Origin: Variovorax sp. OAS795
GTDB taxonomy: Bacteria > Pseudomonadota > Gammaproteobacteria > Burkholderiales > Burkholderiaceae_C
Assembly: GCF_040546685.1 (NCBI RefSeq)
Contig: NZ_JBEPOH010000001.1
Coordinates: forward strand, 2,232,001-2,296,000
DNA: 64,000 nt
Direction of reading: 5' to 3'
How positions within the stretch are numbered: the stretch's first letter is position 1; every line of letters begins with the position of its first letter. Positions 56,084 to 64,000 of this stretch are shown one piece after another. Position numbers and translations under genes: made by a program. Under the pieces are notes generated by a model. The model was not told the DNA's origin. It searched no databases and saw only the letters and a list, made by a program, of their open reading frames with translations.

Positions 56084-57271
56084 TCAGCCTTCCACGCCGT
56101 GCAGAGCCAGCAGCGTCTTCATCCGCCGCACCGCCAGCTCCGGCTGCTCCAGCAGGTTGGCCGCATCGGCCAGGCGGAACAGCTCGGCAAAGTGCTGCAG
56201 GGATCGCGTGCTCTGCTGGCCGCCCACCATGGTGAAGTGCGTCTGGTGGCCGTTGAGCCAGGCCATGAACACCACCCCCGTCTTGTAGAAGCGCGTGGGC
56301 GCCGCAAAGATGTGGCGCGACAGCGGCACCGTGGGCCCGAGGATCGCGTGGAACTTCTCGGTGTTGCCTTGCGCCAGCGCGCCCAATGCGGCGCTCGCGG
56401 CCGGCGCGATGGCGTCGAAGATCCCCAGCAGCGCGTCGCTCTGGCCATGCGTCGGCTCGCTGCCGAAGCCGTCCCCGGCAATCAGCTCGGCGTAGTTGAA
56501 GTCGTCGCCCGTGTACATGCGCACGCCCGGCGGCAGGCGGCGCCGCATCGCGATCTCCTTGTCCTTGTCCAGCAGCGAAATCTTGATGCCGTCCACCTTG
56601 TGCGGATGCGCGGCAATCACGTCCAGCGCCGTGTCCATCGCCGCATCCGCGTCCTTGCTGCCCCAGTAGCCCGCCAGCGCCGGGTCGAACATGTCGCCCA
56701 GCCAGTGCAGCACCACCGGCTGCTTCGCCTGCGAGAGGATGCGGTCGTACACGCGCTCGTAGTCCGCCGGGCTCTTTGCCACCCGCGCCAGGGCACGGCT
56801 CGCCATCACGATGAGCTTGCCGCCCAGCGCCTCGATCGCAGCCATCTGCTCCTCGTAGCCGCGGATCACGTCATCGACGCTCTTCACCGCGTCGATGTCC
56901 AGGTGGTCCGTGCCGCAGCCCGAGGCCACCCGCGCGCCCGGCACGTCCTTGGCGGCATCGAGCGAGCGGCGGATCAGCTCGAGCGACGTCGGCCAGTCCA
57001 GCCCCATGCCGCGCTGTGCCGTGTCCATCGCCTCGGCCACGCCCAGGCCCAGCGAAAACAGGTGCCGGCGGTAGGCGATGGTCGCGTCCCAGTCCACGGC
57101 CGATTGCAGCCACGGATCGATCGCGGCCAGCGGATCGGCCACCACGTGCGCGGCCGAGTAGGCGATGCGGTTGAATGCCACGCCCGCCTCGGGCTTCACC
57201 GGCGCGGTGCCGCGCAGGGCATAGGTCGCGAGGGTGCCGCTCGCGGCGGGAAGATTCAGGGAGAGTGCCAT
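56084..57271 (-). CDS. DUF993 family protein (dihydrodipicolinate synthase-like barrel)
   Basis: 395 residues. Matches DUF993: FNRIAYSAAHVVADPLAAIDPWLQSAVDWDATIAYRRHLFSLGLGVAEAMDTAQRGMGLDW, then GKLIVMASRALARVA and QPVVLHWLGDMFDPALAGYWGS. The Lys in KVDGIKISLLDKDKE may form a Schiff base as in DapA aldolases. DUF993 proteins have no well-established reaction to my knowledge, but they co-occur with Gfo/Idh/MocA oxidoreductases and sugar isomerases as here, suggesting cleavage of a keto-sugar acid-like intermediate. Confidence 0.87.
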   Translation of the reverse strand: MALSLNLPAASGTLATYALRGTAPVKPEAGVAFNRIAYSAAHVVADPLAAIDPWLQSAVDWDATIAYRRHLFSLGLGVAEAMDTAQRGMGLDWPTSLELIRRSLDAAKDVPGARVASGCGTDHLDIDAVKSVDDVIRGYEEQMAAIEALGGKLIVMASRALARVAKSPADYERVYDRILSQAKQPVVLHWLGDMFDPALAGYWGSKDADAAMDTALDVIAAHPHKVDGIKISLLDKDKEIAMRRRLPPGVRMYTGDDFNYAELIAGDGFGSEPTHGQSDALLGIFDAIAPAASAALGALAQGNTEKFHAILGPTVPLSRHIFAAPTRFYKTGVVFMAWLNGHQTHFTMVGGQQSTRSLQHFAELFRLADAANLLEQPELAVRRMKTLLALHGVEG

Positions 57272-57281
57272 GACTGCCGCC

Positions 57282-58445
57282 TCAGATCTTCAGCTGCGGC
57301 ACGTCGATCCAGCGGCGATCCTGCCACGACGCGAGCGCCGCCTCCACCAGCTGCACGCCCTTGGCGCCTTCGGGCAGGGTCCACTTGTAGGGCTCGTTCT
57401 CCACCACGTGGCGGATGAAATGCTCCCACTGGATCTTGAAACCGTTGTCGTACACCTGCGAATCCGGAATCTCCTGCCACTGGTCGAAGAAATTCATCAT
57501 CTGCTTCTCGTCCGGGTTCCACACCGGGCGCGGCGTGGCCACGCGCGACTGGGCGCGGCAACTCGAGAGGCCCGCCACCGCCGAGCCGTCGGTGCCGTCC
57601 ACGTGGAAGGTCACCAGGTCGTCGCGGCGCACGCGCGTGGCCCAGCTCATGTTGATCTGCGCGATCACCGGTTCGCCGTTGTGGCCCGTGAGCTCGCAGG
57701 TGGCGTAGGCCGCATCGTCGGCCGTGGCTTCATACGGCTGGCCGGCCTCGTCCCAGCGCTTGGGGATGTGCGTGGCGCCAATGCACGAGACCGACTTCAC
57801 CTCGCCGAACAGGTTGTCCAGCACATAGCGCCAGTGGCACATCATGTCCAGGATCATCCCGCCGCCGTCCTCCTTGCGGTAGTTCCAGCTGGGGCGCTGG
57901 ATCGGCTGCAGGTCGCCCTCGAACACCCAGTAGCCGAACTCCAGGCGCACGCTGAGCATGCGTCCGAAGAAGCCCGCGCGGCGCAGCATGTCGAGCTTGC
58001 GCAGGCCCGGCAGAAAGAGCTTGTCCTGCACCGCGCCGTGCTTCAGGCCCGAGCCTTCGGCCAGGCGCGCGATCTCCACCGCCTCGTTCAGGTTGGTGGC
58101 AATGGGTTTTTCGCAGTACACGTGCTTGCCCGCGCGGATGGCCTTGGCCAGCAGGGTGGGGCGCATCTGCGTGGTGCCGGCGTCGAAGAAGATCGTGTCG
58201 TCCTTGTTCTCGAGCGCCTTGTCCAGGTCGGTGCCCCAGCGCGCGATCTGGTGGGTCTTGGCGAGCGCTTCCATCTTCTCGGCGTTGCGGCCGATGAGGA
58301 TCGGGTCGGGCATGACTTTGTCGCCGTTGGACAGGGTGACGCCGCCTTGCGCGCGAATGGCGCAAATGGAGCGGATCAGGTGCTGGTTCATGCCCATGCG
58401 GCCGGTGACGCCGTGCATGATGATTCCGAGACGTTGGGTGGCCAT
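57282..58445 (-). CDS. Gfo/Idh/MocA-family oxidoreductase
   Basis: 387 residues from ATG 58445 (AAGGAAGA upstream). N-terminal NAD-binding fold MATQRLGIIMHGVTGRMGMNQHL, with the unusual VTGRMG loop, then the family motif GKHVYCEKPIATNLNEAVEIARLAE. Candidate catalytic residues are E-K-P above and the His/Asp in GMILDMMCHWRYVLDNL. It oxidises or reduces a sugar or cyclitol with NAD(P). Ten bases separate it from the DUF993 gene downstream. Confidence 0.9.
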   Translation of the reverse strand: MATQRLGIIMHGVTGRMGMNQHLIRSICAIRAQGGVTLSNGDKVMPDPILIGRNAEKMEALAKTHQIARWGTDLDKALENKDDTIFFDAGTTQMRPTLLAKAIRAGKHVYCEKPIATNLNEAVEIARLAEGSGLKHGAVQDKLFLPGLRKLDMLRRAGFFGRMLSVRLEFGYWVFEGDLQPIQRPSWNYRKEDGGGMILDMMCHWRYVLDNLFGEVKSVSCIGATHIPKRWDEAGQPYEATADDAAYATCELTGHNGEPVIAQINMSWATRVRRDDLVTFHVDGTDGSAVAGLSSCRAQSRVATPRPVWNPDEKQMMNFFDQWQEIPDSQVYDNGFKIQWEHFIRHVVENEPYKWTLPEGAKGVQLVEAALASWQDRRWIDVPQLKI

Positions 58446-58479
58446 GGTTTTCTTCCTTGGGATGCGGAGGTAGGGAGCT

Positions 58480-59910
58480 TCAGTAAACGGAACGCATGGC
58501 GTCCCACGAGATGCCTGCGCCGGGCTTGCCGGTGGCAAAGCCGGGCGCGGTGGCGAGCGACGACAGAGCCAGCTGTCCGCCGCGGATGGCGAGGCGCACG
58601 GCGCCGTCGCTCAGTTCGTAAAGGCCGGGATGGGTCGCCAGCAGTGCCTGTTGTTCGGCCTCTGGCGCGGCCGCGAGTCCGTCCACGTAGTGGTGCCCGT
58701 TGCGCTCGACGTGCGAAAGGCCGAGCCATGCGACCAGCGCGAGGTCTTGCTGCACGCCGACGCCGGCCTGCATGGTCAGGTCTTCGCCCGAGATGAAATG
58801 GCGTGGCTTGCGGTCGGCCGCATTCCATTGCGTGCAGCGCGCCGCATTGATCACGGACTTGTAGAAACCCTTGCAGCTCTTGCTCGATACGCCCGTGTAG
58901 CCCAGCGCGCGGGCTTGAACGAAGGCGTCCAGCGTGGCATCGGATTCGTCGATGAGCAGCGGAATGCGCTTGCCCAGCGCGGAGATGTCGCGCTGCAATG
59001 AGGCATCCCGGCGCAGGGGCTGTTCGACAAAGACGGTTCTCTGCGCGAGCTTCCAGAGCACGGGCGTGGACAGCATGCGGTCCAGGAAAGCGGTGAAGTC
59101 GTCGGCGTCGGCGTACTGTTCGTTGCCGTCGAGCGTCACGAGTTGCGCATGGCCGTCGATCACGCGCGCGATGCGTTCCAGGCGCGCGATGTCCTGCGCG
59201 ATGTTGCCGCAAAGCTTGAGCTTGAAGTGCGTGAGGGCGTAGCGGCGAACGGCGGCGGCCAGGGTTGCGGGCAATCCATCGGCGGGCGCTTCGGGCAGCG
59301 CATCATCGTCCTCGATGGCGTCGGCCAGGCCGACCGTATGGCGCGCTGCGATGCGATCGCGGGGTGACCGGCTGGCCAGGTACGCCGGCATGTCGAAGCC
59401 GACGAGATCGTCGGCCAGTCCGCTGCCCGCAATGTCGATGCCGCACAGGTTGGCGTTCATGGCCGCCGCAAAGCTCGCGCCCATGTGCAGGCAGAGCGCA
59501 TCGAGCACGGCGCGGTCGATCAGCGCCGGACCGTAGCCCGCGACCAGGGCCTGGAGTCCCTTTGCGCGTGCGCTGTCCTGGAGCGCGGCGTGGTTGGAGG
59601 CGAAGTGCGTCCACGCGGTCTGCGCGTCGTCCTCGGCGCAGTAGGCGTCGCGAGCGTCGCGCAGCGAAAAGCGCAGCTGCTCGAAATTCTGCTCGTTGGT
59701 GAGCGTGGGGTTCTTGTCGAACCATTTGGGCACCATCATCTCGGCCGCGCACCCCTCGGCGGTGCGGCCGTCGGCAAAGCGGATGCGCACGCGCACGTAC
59801 ACCTGCGGGCACGCGGTCACCGTGGCCGCTCCGAAGCGGAACGGCAGCCGCAGCGCCACGTCGCGCTCGGCAAGGCGGATGTCATCGATGTGGAAGCGGG
59901 GCGGGGTCAT
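58480..59910 (-). CDS. Enolase-superfamily (mandelate racemase/muconate-lactonizing-like) enzyme
   Basis: 476 residues, longer than usual. It has a KxK motif at K230/K232 in THFKLKLCGN and acidic metal ligands in VTLDGNEQY, VFVEQPL and LLIDESDATL. A further lysine-rich segment GVSSKSCKGFYKSVIN sits at the position of the opposite general base. So a proton abstraction alpha to a carboxylate, racemisation or dehydration, is expected. The N-terminus (residues 1-150) diverges from ordinary sugar-acid dehydratases. It is fifth gene of the catabolic operon, directly after the ABC ATPase. Confidence 0.86.
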   Translation of the reverse strand: MTPPRFHIDDIRLAERDVALRLPFRFGAATVTACPQVYVRVRIRFADGRTAEGCAAEMMVPKWFDKNPTLTNEQNFEQLRFSLRDARDAYCAEDDAQTAWTHFASNHAALQDSARAKGLQALVAGYGPALIDRAVLDALCLHMGASFAAAMNANLCGIDIAGSGLADDLVGFDMPAYLASRSPRDRIAARHTVGLADAIEDDDALPEAPADGLPATLAAAVRRYALTHFKLKLCGNIAQDIARLERIARVIDGHAQLVTLDGNEQYADADDFTAFLDRMLSTPVLWKLAQRTVFVEQPLRRDASLQRDISALGKRIPLLIDESDATLDAFVQARALGYTGVSSKSCKGFYKSVINAARCTQWNAADRKPRHFISGEDLTMQAGVGVQQDLALVAWLGLSHVERNGHHYVDGLAAAPEAEQQALLATHPGLYELSDGAVRLAIRGGQLALSSLATAPGFATGKPGAGISWDAMRSVY

Positions 59911-59920
59911 GTGACTGCGC

Positions 59921-60700
59921 TCAGTGGTCCAGGATGCCTTGCGAGAAGAAATGCGCGCGCACCACTTTCGTGTAGGCCCCGAACTCGGCCGAGCCCATCA
60001 TGTCGAGCGTGCGCGGGCGTGGCAGGTCGATGTCGTAGATGGCGGCGATCGACCCCGGCCGCTCGCTCATGACGATCACGCGGTCCGACAGGAAGATGGC
60101 TTCCGGGATGCTGTGGGTGATCAGCATCACGGTCTTCTTCGATGCCATCCAGATGCGCTGCAGTTCCAGGTTCATCTTCTCGCGTGTCATCGCGTCGAGC
60201 GCGCCGAAGGGCTCGTCCATCAGCAGCACCGACGGGTCGTGCAGCAGCGCGCGGCAGATCGATGCGCGCTGCTGCATGCCGCCCGAAAGCTGCCAGGGGT
60301 ACTTGCCCTCGAAGCCCTTGAGCCCGGCCATCGCCATCAGCTCGCGGGCGCGGGCCTGCGACGCGGCCTTGGGCAGGTGGCGCATCTCGGCCTGCAGCAG
60401 GATGTTGTCTTCCACGCTGCGCCATGGCAGCAGCACCGCGCTCTGGAACACGATGCCCACGTCCTTCTGGGGCCCCTTGATCGGCTTGCCGGCCAGCGCG
60501 AGCTCGCCGCCGCTGATGGGCAGGAGCCCGGCCACCATCTTGAGCAGCGTGCTCTTGCCGCAGCCCGACGGCCCCACCACCGAGACGAACTCGCCCTCCG
60601 CGATGGCGAAGTCGAGCGGCTTGAGCGACTCGACCGGGCCGTCCTTGGTCTGGTAGGTCTTCGAGACGCCCCGCGCTTCGATCAAGACATTGGTGGACAT
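59921..60700 (-). CDS. ABC transporter ATP-binding protein (SsuB/TauB/ThiZ-like)
   Basis: 259 residues from ATG 60700. Walker A VGPSGCGKSTLLKMVAG, Q-loop FQSAVLLPWRSVEDN, signature LSGGMQQRASICRALL, Walker B VLLMDEPFGALDAMTRE, H-loop LITHSIPEAIFLSD. Typical of the nitrate/sulfonate/taurine/thiamine-precursor class. It energises the permease at 61812-62585 with the binding protein at 60761-61771. Confidence 0.93.
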   Translation of the reverse strand: MSTNVLIEARGVSKTYQTKDGPVESLKPLDFAIAEGEFVSVVGPSGCGKSTLLKMVAGLLPISGGELALAGKPIKGPQKDVGIVFQSAVLLPWRSVEDNILLQAEMRHLPKAASQARARELMAMAGLKGFEGKYPWQLSGGMQQRASICRALLHDPSVLLMDEPFGALDAMTREKMNLELQRIWMASKKTVMLITHSIPEAIFLSDRVIVMSERPGSIAAIYDIDLPRPRTLDMMGSAEFGAYTKVVRAHFFSQGILDH

Positions 60701-60760
60701 GGAACTTTCGGGAGTGCGAGGGCTGAACGCGAGGGCTGCGTGCAAAGGCGGGCGGTGCGC

Positions 60761-61771
60761 TTACTGCGGAAGGAAGTCGAGCGTCACGTAGTCTTCAGGC
60801 TTGCCGCGCGTCGACGGGTCCATGCCGCCGTACTGCACCAACAGGTCGAGTGAGTCGTTCACGTTCTTCATCGCGACGCGGAAGGGGCGCTGGTTGGCCG
60901 TTTCCTTCGTGTGATAGAGCCCGATGCTCTGCTTCATGCCGACGATCAGCGTGTCGCGCACGCCGGCTTTCGGATTGGCCTTCAGCATTGCGTCGACCGC
61001 CGCTTCGGGGCTTTTCTCGGCGGCTTCAGCGGCCTTGGTGGAGGCCCGCATGAAGCGCTTGACCAGGTCGGGGTTCTCGGTCAGCAGGTTCTTGTTGGCG
61101 ATGATCCCGGAGCTGATCTGGTTCACCCCCGAATCGGCAAAGCGGATCGGCGTGACGGGCTTGCCGGTGGCGTCCTGCAGCTTGATGGCCTGGTCCATCA
61201 CGTAGCCGAGCAGCAGGTCGGCCTGGCCGTTGATGACCGCATTGAGCTTGGTCTGGCCGTCGCCCGAGACGATCTTCACCTGGTCGGGCTGGATGTTGTT
61301 CACCTTGAGGAACAGCGGCCACATCTGCGACATCGAGTCGCCGGGCGTCGTGGCCACGGTCTTGCCGATGATGTCCTTCGGCGTCTTGATGTTCTTCTCC
61401 GAAAAGCCCATGACCGACATCGGGCTCACCTGGAACAGCACGCCGGTCGACTTCAGCGGCGCGCCCTTGGCGGCGGCCTTGATCATGGTGGTGACGTCGA
61501 TGTAGCCGAAGGTGGCCGACTTGGCCGCCACCGCCTGCGCCGTGACAGCCGAGCCGCGGCCTTCCTGGATCTCCAGGTCGATGCCTTCGTCGGCATAGAA
61601 GCCCTTTTCCTTGCCGAGGAAGAAGGGCGCATGCTCGCTGTAGAGGTACCAGTTGAGCATCAGCGTGACCTTGTCCTTCGGCTTGTCCGCCTGCGCATGG
61701 ACGGGCGCGGCGGCGAAGGCGGCCAATGCCGTCACGGCGGCGGCGAGCATCGAGGGAAGCAGTTTCTTCAT
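60761..61771 (-). CDS. NMT1/THI5-like ABC substrate-binding protein
   Basis: 336 residues with AGGAGA before ATG 61771. Signal peptide MKKLLPSMLAAAVTALAAFA, cleaved near VHAQA. The NMT1/SsuA fold starts TLMLNWYLYSEHAPFFLGKEKGFYADEGIDLEIQEGRGSA, which closely resembles hydroxymethylpyrimidine-binding ThiY and relatives. The ligand is not determined by sequence; with the enzymes downstream a carboxylated sugar or aromatic is possible. Confidence 0.9.
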   Translation of the reverse strand: MKKLLPSMLAAAVTALAAFAAAPVHAQADKPKDKVTLMLNWYLYSEHAPFFLGKEKGFYADEGIDLEIQEGRGSAVTAQAVAAKSATFGYIDVTTMIKAAAKGAPLKSTGVLFQVSPMSVMGFSEKNIKTPKDIIGKTVATTPGDSMSQMWPLFLKVNNIQPDQVKIVSGDGQTKLNAVINGQADLLLGYVMDQAIKLQDATGKPVTPIRFADSGVNQISSGIIANKNLLTENPDLVKRFMRASTKAAEAAEKSPEAAVDAMLKANPKAGVRDTLIVGMKQSIGLYHTKETANQRPFRVAMKNVNDSLDLLVQYGGMDPSTRGKPEDYVTLDFLPQ

Positions 61772-61811
61772 GGCGTTGTCTCCTGGGGTTGTGTGGGGAG
61801 GGCGAAGGAAC

Positions 61812-62585
61812 TCATTGGGTGTGGCGCTGCGATGCGTGCCACGGAATCATCAGGCGCTCGACCAGGTCGACGGCGACGAAAAGAATCACGCCGATGCTCG
61901 ACAGCACCACCAGTGCGGCAAACATCAGCGGCAGGTCGAAGTTGCCGTTGGCCACCTGCAGCACGTAGCCGATGCCCGAGTTGGAACCGACGAACTCGCC
62001 CACCACGGCACCCACCACGGCCAGGGTCACGGACACCTTCAGGCCGCTGAAGATGGAAGGAAGGGCCTGCGGCAGGCTGATCTTCAGGAAGGTCTGCAGG
62101 CGGCTCGCGCCCATCGAGCGCGAGAGGTCGAGCATGTCGGGCTCGACCGACTTGAAGCCCATCACCGTGGAAACCACCACCGGGAAGAAGCCGAGCAGAA
62201 AGGCCGAGATCACCTTCGGAAAGATGCCGAAGCCGAACCACACCACGAAGAGCGGCGCGATCGCCACCTTGGGGATGCTCTGCGAGAACACCAGCAGGGG
62301 GTACACGTAAGACTCCACCAGCCGCGAATAGGCGATGACCATGGCAATCGGAATGCCGATCACGATCGTGAGGCCGAAGCCGCCCAGCGTCGCGAGCGTG
62401 GTCTTCCAGCTTTCGCCCAGCAGGCGCGGCCATTCGGCGACCAGCTGCTTCACCACCGCGAGCGGCGGCGGCACCAGGTAGGCCGGAATCCTGAAGAGCC
62501 GGATCGCGAGGTCCCACAGCACCAGCAGCAGCAAGATCAGCAGGAACGGCCGCAGGGCCGGGGAGAGCAGGAGCTTGCGGAGCAT
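61812..62585 (-). CDS. ABC transporter permease (SsuC/TauC-like)
   Basis: 257 residues from ATG 62585, no good ribosome site. Six helices with the binding-protein-dependent motif region DLSRSMGASRLQTFLKISLPQALPSIFSGLKVSVTLAVVGAVVGEFVGSNSGIGYVLQ (EAA-type loop). It lies 44 bases after the Bug gene and 40 before the binding protein in transcription order, so it belongs to the catabolic operon. Confidence 0.91.
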   Translation of the reverse strand: MLRKLLLSPALRPFLLILLLLVLWDLAIRLFRIPAYLVPPPLAVVKQLVAEWPRLLGESWKTTLATLGGFGLTIVIGIPIAMVIAYSRLVESYVYPLLVFSQSIPKVAIAPLFVVWFGFGIFPKVISAFLLGFFPVVVSTVMGFKSVEPDMLDLSRSMGASRLQTFLKISLPQALPSIFSGLKVSVTLAVVGAVVGEFVGSNSGIGYVLQVANGNFDLPLMFAALVVLSSIGVILFVAVDLVERLMIPWHASQRHTQ

Positions 62586-62629
62586 GGCGGCGGCCGGCGG
62601 GTCTGGCGGGACGGGTGGAGTGGGCCGGC

Positions 62630-63613
62630 TTACTGCTGGACCGAGAGGCCCGCGGCCTTCACCAGCTGTGCGTTGCTGCCGATCTCTTCCTTGATGTAGG
62701 CGTCGAACTGCTCGGGCTTGAGCGTCCACGCGTCGGCACCCAGCTTGAGGAAGCGCTCCTTGACCTCGGGCGTGGCCAGCGCCTTCACCACTTCGTCGTG
62801 CAGGCGGTTGACGATGTCGCGCGGCGTCTTGGCGGGCGCCATCATGCCGATCCAGAAATTGAACTCCGAGCCGGGCACGCCGGCCTCGGCGGTGGTGGGC
62901 ACGTCAGGCAGGGCGGCGGCGCGCTTGGGCGAGCCGACGGCCAGCGCCAGCAGCTGGCCTTCCTTGATCTGGCCGATGACCGGCGCGATGGGGGAGAAGT
63001 AGTAGTCGACCCGGCCGGCGAGCACTTCGCTCACCGCTTCGCCCGAGCCCTTGAACGGGATGTTGGTCGCGTCGATCTTGGCGGCCATCTTGAACTTCTC
63101 GGCGTTCAGGTGGGTGGCGCTGCCCTGGCCGGCGGAGGCGAAGTTCATGCTGCCCGGCTTGGCGCGCGCGGCGGCCAGCAGCTGCTGCAGGGTCTTGATG
63201 CTCTTGGTGGGCGAGATCACGAGCGCGTTGGGCAGCGACGAGATCGGCGTGACACCGGCGAAGTCGTTCACCGTGTCGAAGGGCAGCTTGGCGAAGGTCG
63301 AAGGGCTCACCGTGTGCGAGGACGAATGGATCATGATCGTGTAGCCGTCCGGCGCGGCCGTCGCCACTGCCTGCTGGCCGATGGTGCCGCTCGCGCCGCC
63401 CTTGTTCTCGATCACCAGCGTCTGGCCCATGCTGGCGCCCATCTTGTCGGCGATGGCGCGCGCAATGATGTCGGTGGTGCTGCCGGCCGCAAACGGCACG
63501 ATGACGCGAATGGGCTTGGTGGGGTAGCTGCCCTGCGCCGAGGCCAGCCCCGGCATCAACCCGGCAAGGCAGGTGAGCGTGGCCAGTGCGGTGGTGCGTA
63601 CGAGTTGCTTCAT
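62630..63613 (-). CDS. Bug/TctC-family periplasmic binding protein
   Basis: 327 residues from ATG 63613 (CGGAGAC upstream). Signal peptide MKQLVRTTALATLTCLAGLM to about ASAQG. Bug motifs: PIRVIVPFAAGSTTDIIARAIADKM, then LVIENKGGASGTIGQQAVA and AAPDGYTIMIHSSSHTVSP. It is first in the operon, before a complete ABC transporter, and has no TctA/TctB membrane genes with it. It may sense the substrate or serve a distant transporter. Confidence 0.92.
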   Translation of the reverse strand: MKQLVRTTALATLTCLAGLMPGLASAQGSYPTKPIRVIVPFAAGSTTDIIARAIADKMGASMGQTLVIENKGGASGTIGQQAVATAAPDGYTIMIHSSSHTVSPSTFAKLPFDTVNDFAGVTPISSLPNALVISPTKSIKTLQQLLAAARAKPGSMNFASAGQGSATHLNAEKFKMAAKIDATNIPFKGSGEAVSEVLAGRVDYYFSPIAPVIGQIKEGQLLALAVGSPKRAAALPDVPTTAEAGVPGSEFNFWIGMMAPAKTPRDIVNRLHDEVVKALATPEVKERFLKLGADAWTLKPEQFDAYIKEEIGSNAQLVKAAGLSVQQ

Positions 63614-63652
63614 GAATGTCTCCGCGCGGACGAGCCGCCTTGTCTGTCGAAT

Positions 63653-63672
63653 AATTCACCAGTAAGTGAATT
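63653..63672. promoter_or_regulatory. Palindromic operator before the catabolic operon
   Basis: AATTCAC-N6-GTGAATT, a perfect 7-base inverted repeat, 40 bases upstream of the Bug gene start and about 85 bases beyond the TetR-family stop at 63757. AT-rich in an otherwise GC-rich region, as promoters are. The neighbouring TetR protein is the likely ligand. Confidence 0.55.
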
Positions 63673-63756
63673 AGCGATTTTAGAAAGGCTGCCGCCGCAG
63701 CGCAACCGCTGCCGATCGGTAGATACCCGGAGATGCCTGGAGGTCCGCGCGAGGGC

Positions 63757-64000
63757 TCAGTGCAGCACGTAGCCCAGGACCAGGTCGGTCATGTGCGAGA
63801 GCCGCTGGGCCATCGCCTTGGGTGCACGCAGGTCGCGGCCGAAGATGGCCGACAGCGTGTGGTTGTTCGACAGGTAGAAGTAGCAGAGCGAGGCGATCGA
63901 GATGTACAGCTGCACCGGGTCCACGCCGGCGCGAAACAGCTTGTCGCGCTTGCCGCGCTCCAGCACCGTGTCCAGCAGCTGCACCAGCGGCGAGTTCATC
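63757..64000 (-). CDS. TetR-family regulator, C-terminal part (5' end off the window)
   Basis: The last 80 residues of a longer protein whose N-terminal helix-turn-helix lies beyond the right edge; the Met at 63999 is internal. The sequence VDPVQLYISIASLCYFYLSNNHTLSAIFGRDLRAPKAMAQRLSHMTDLVLGYVLH matches the TetR/AcrR C-terminal ligand domain. It is upstream of and co-directional with the catabolic operon and probably controls it through the palindrome at 63653-63672. Confidence 0.75.
   Translation of the reverse strand, partial: MNSPLVQLLDTVLERGKRDKLFRAGVDPVQLYISIASLCYFYLSNNHTLSAIFGRDLRAPKAMAQRLSHMTDLVLGYVLH

Overview
The window looks like chromosomal DNA of a high-GC betaproteobacterium of the family Comamonadaceae, most probably Variovorax or a close relative. 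This rests on the gene order (rpsF-priB-rpsR-rplI-dnaB), the Bug/TctC-type periplasmic binding proteins, the PpsA/PpsR pair, the style of the branched-chain amino-acid-type ABC operon and the general protein resemblance. I ran no database search, so the genus is an inference. I see no rRNA, tRNA, CRISPR array, prophage or insertion sequence.

Layout. 1-6700: an iron block. bfd, a candidate 24-residue membrane ORF, tonB and exbB are read leftward, and a siderophore receptor, a PiuC-type hydroxylase, a PepSY protein and a cytochrome b561 are read rightward from a divergent region holding two Fur-like boxes. Bacterioferritin faces them. 6800-9140: ahpC/ahpF behind a four-element OxyR site; ahpF has an apparent one-base frameshift near its start. 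9170-12580: divergent ppsR/ppsA. 12780-16460: an unknown protein, then rpsF-priB-rpsR-rplI and dnaB. 16470-18640: a four-gene stress or detoxification operon (VOC protein, EVE protein, GyrI-like protein, YafY regulator) with a strong palindrome in front. 18700-21750: PhoH-PIN, Bcp and a Mth938-like protein. 21830-25970: alanine-type aminotransferase, hom, thrC. 26060-29750: molybdenum cofactor genes mobB, moeA, moaD, moaE around a DapA-like lyase. 29790-33860: a Bug protein, clpB and a small membrane protein.

33880-42600: a livGHMKF-type ABC transporter with an acyl-CoA ligase, a divergent TetR regulator and a thiolase. Both the ligase and livM carry apparent one-base insertions. 42600-45830: arfB, a DUF3299 lipoprotein, a SulP transporter and a DUF2501 protein. 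45900-48150: a compact ketosynthase/ACP/PAP2 cassette. 48230-51210: an AraC regulator diverging from an Fsr-like MFS exporter, then a TSUP permease. 51230-53085: an ArsC-like protein, a GST, and ribH2 under an FMN riboswitch. 53340-55190: an orphan membrane protein, a YcaQ-type DNA glycosylase and a long structured inverted repeat. 55190-64000: an eight-gene catabolic operon (Bug protein, SsuABC-like transporter, enolase-superfamily enzyme, Gfo/Idh/MocA oxidoreductase, DUF993 protein, xylose-isomerase-like protein) with an operator-like palindrome and a TetR gene that runs off the window.

Most of the window is housekeeping. The least explained items are the 55-64 kb catabolic operon, the KS/ACP/PAP2 cassette, the structured repeat at 55.1 kb, the candidate 24-residue ORF between bfd and tonB, and the three single-base frameshifts. 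The frameshifts lie in short homopolymers in otherwise intact genes, so they may be sequence errors rather than biology.
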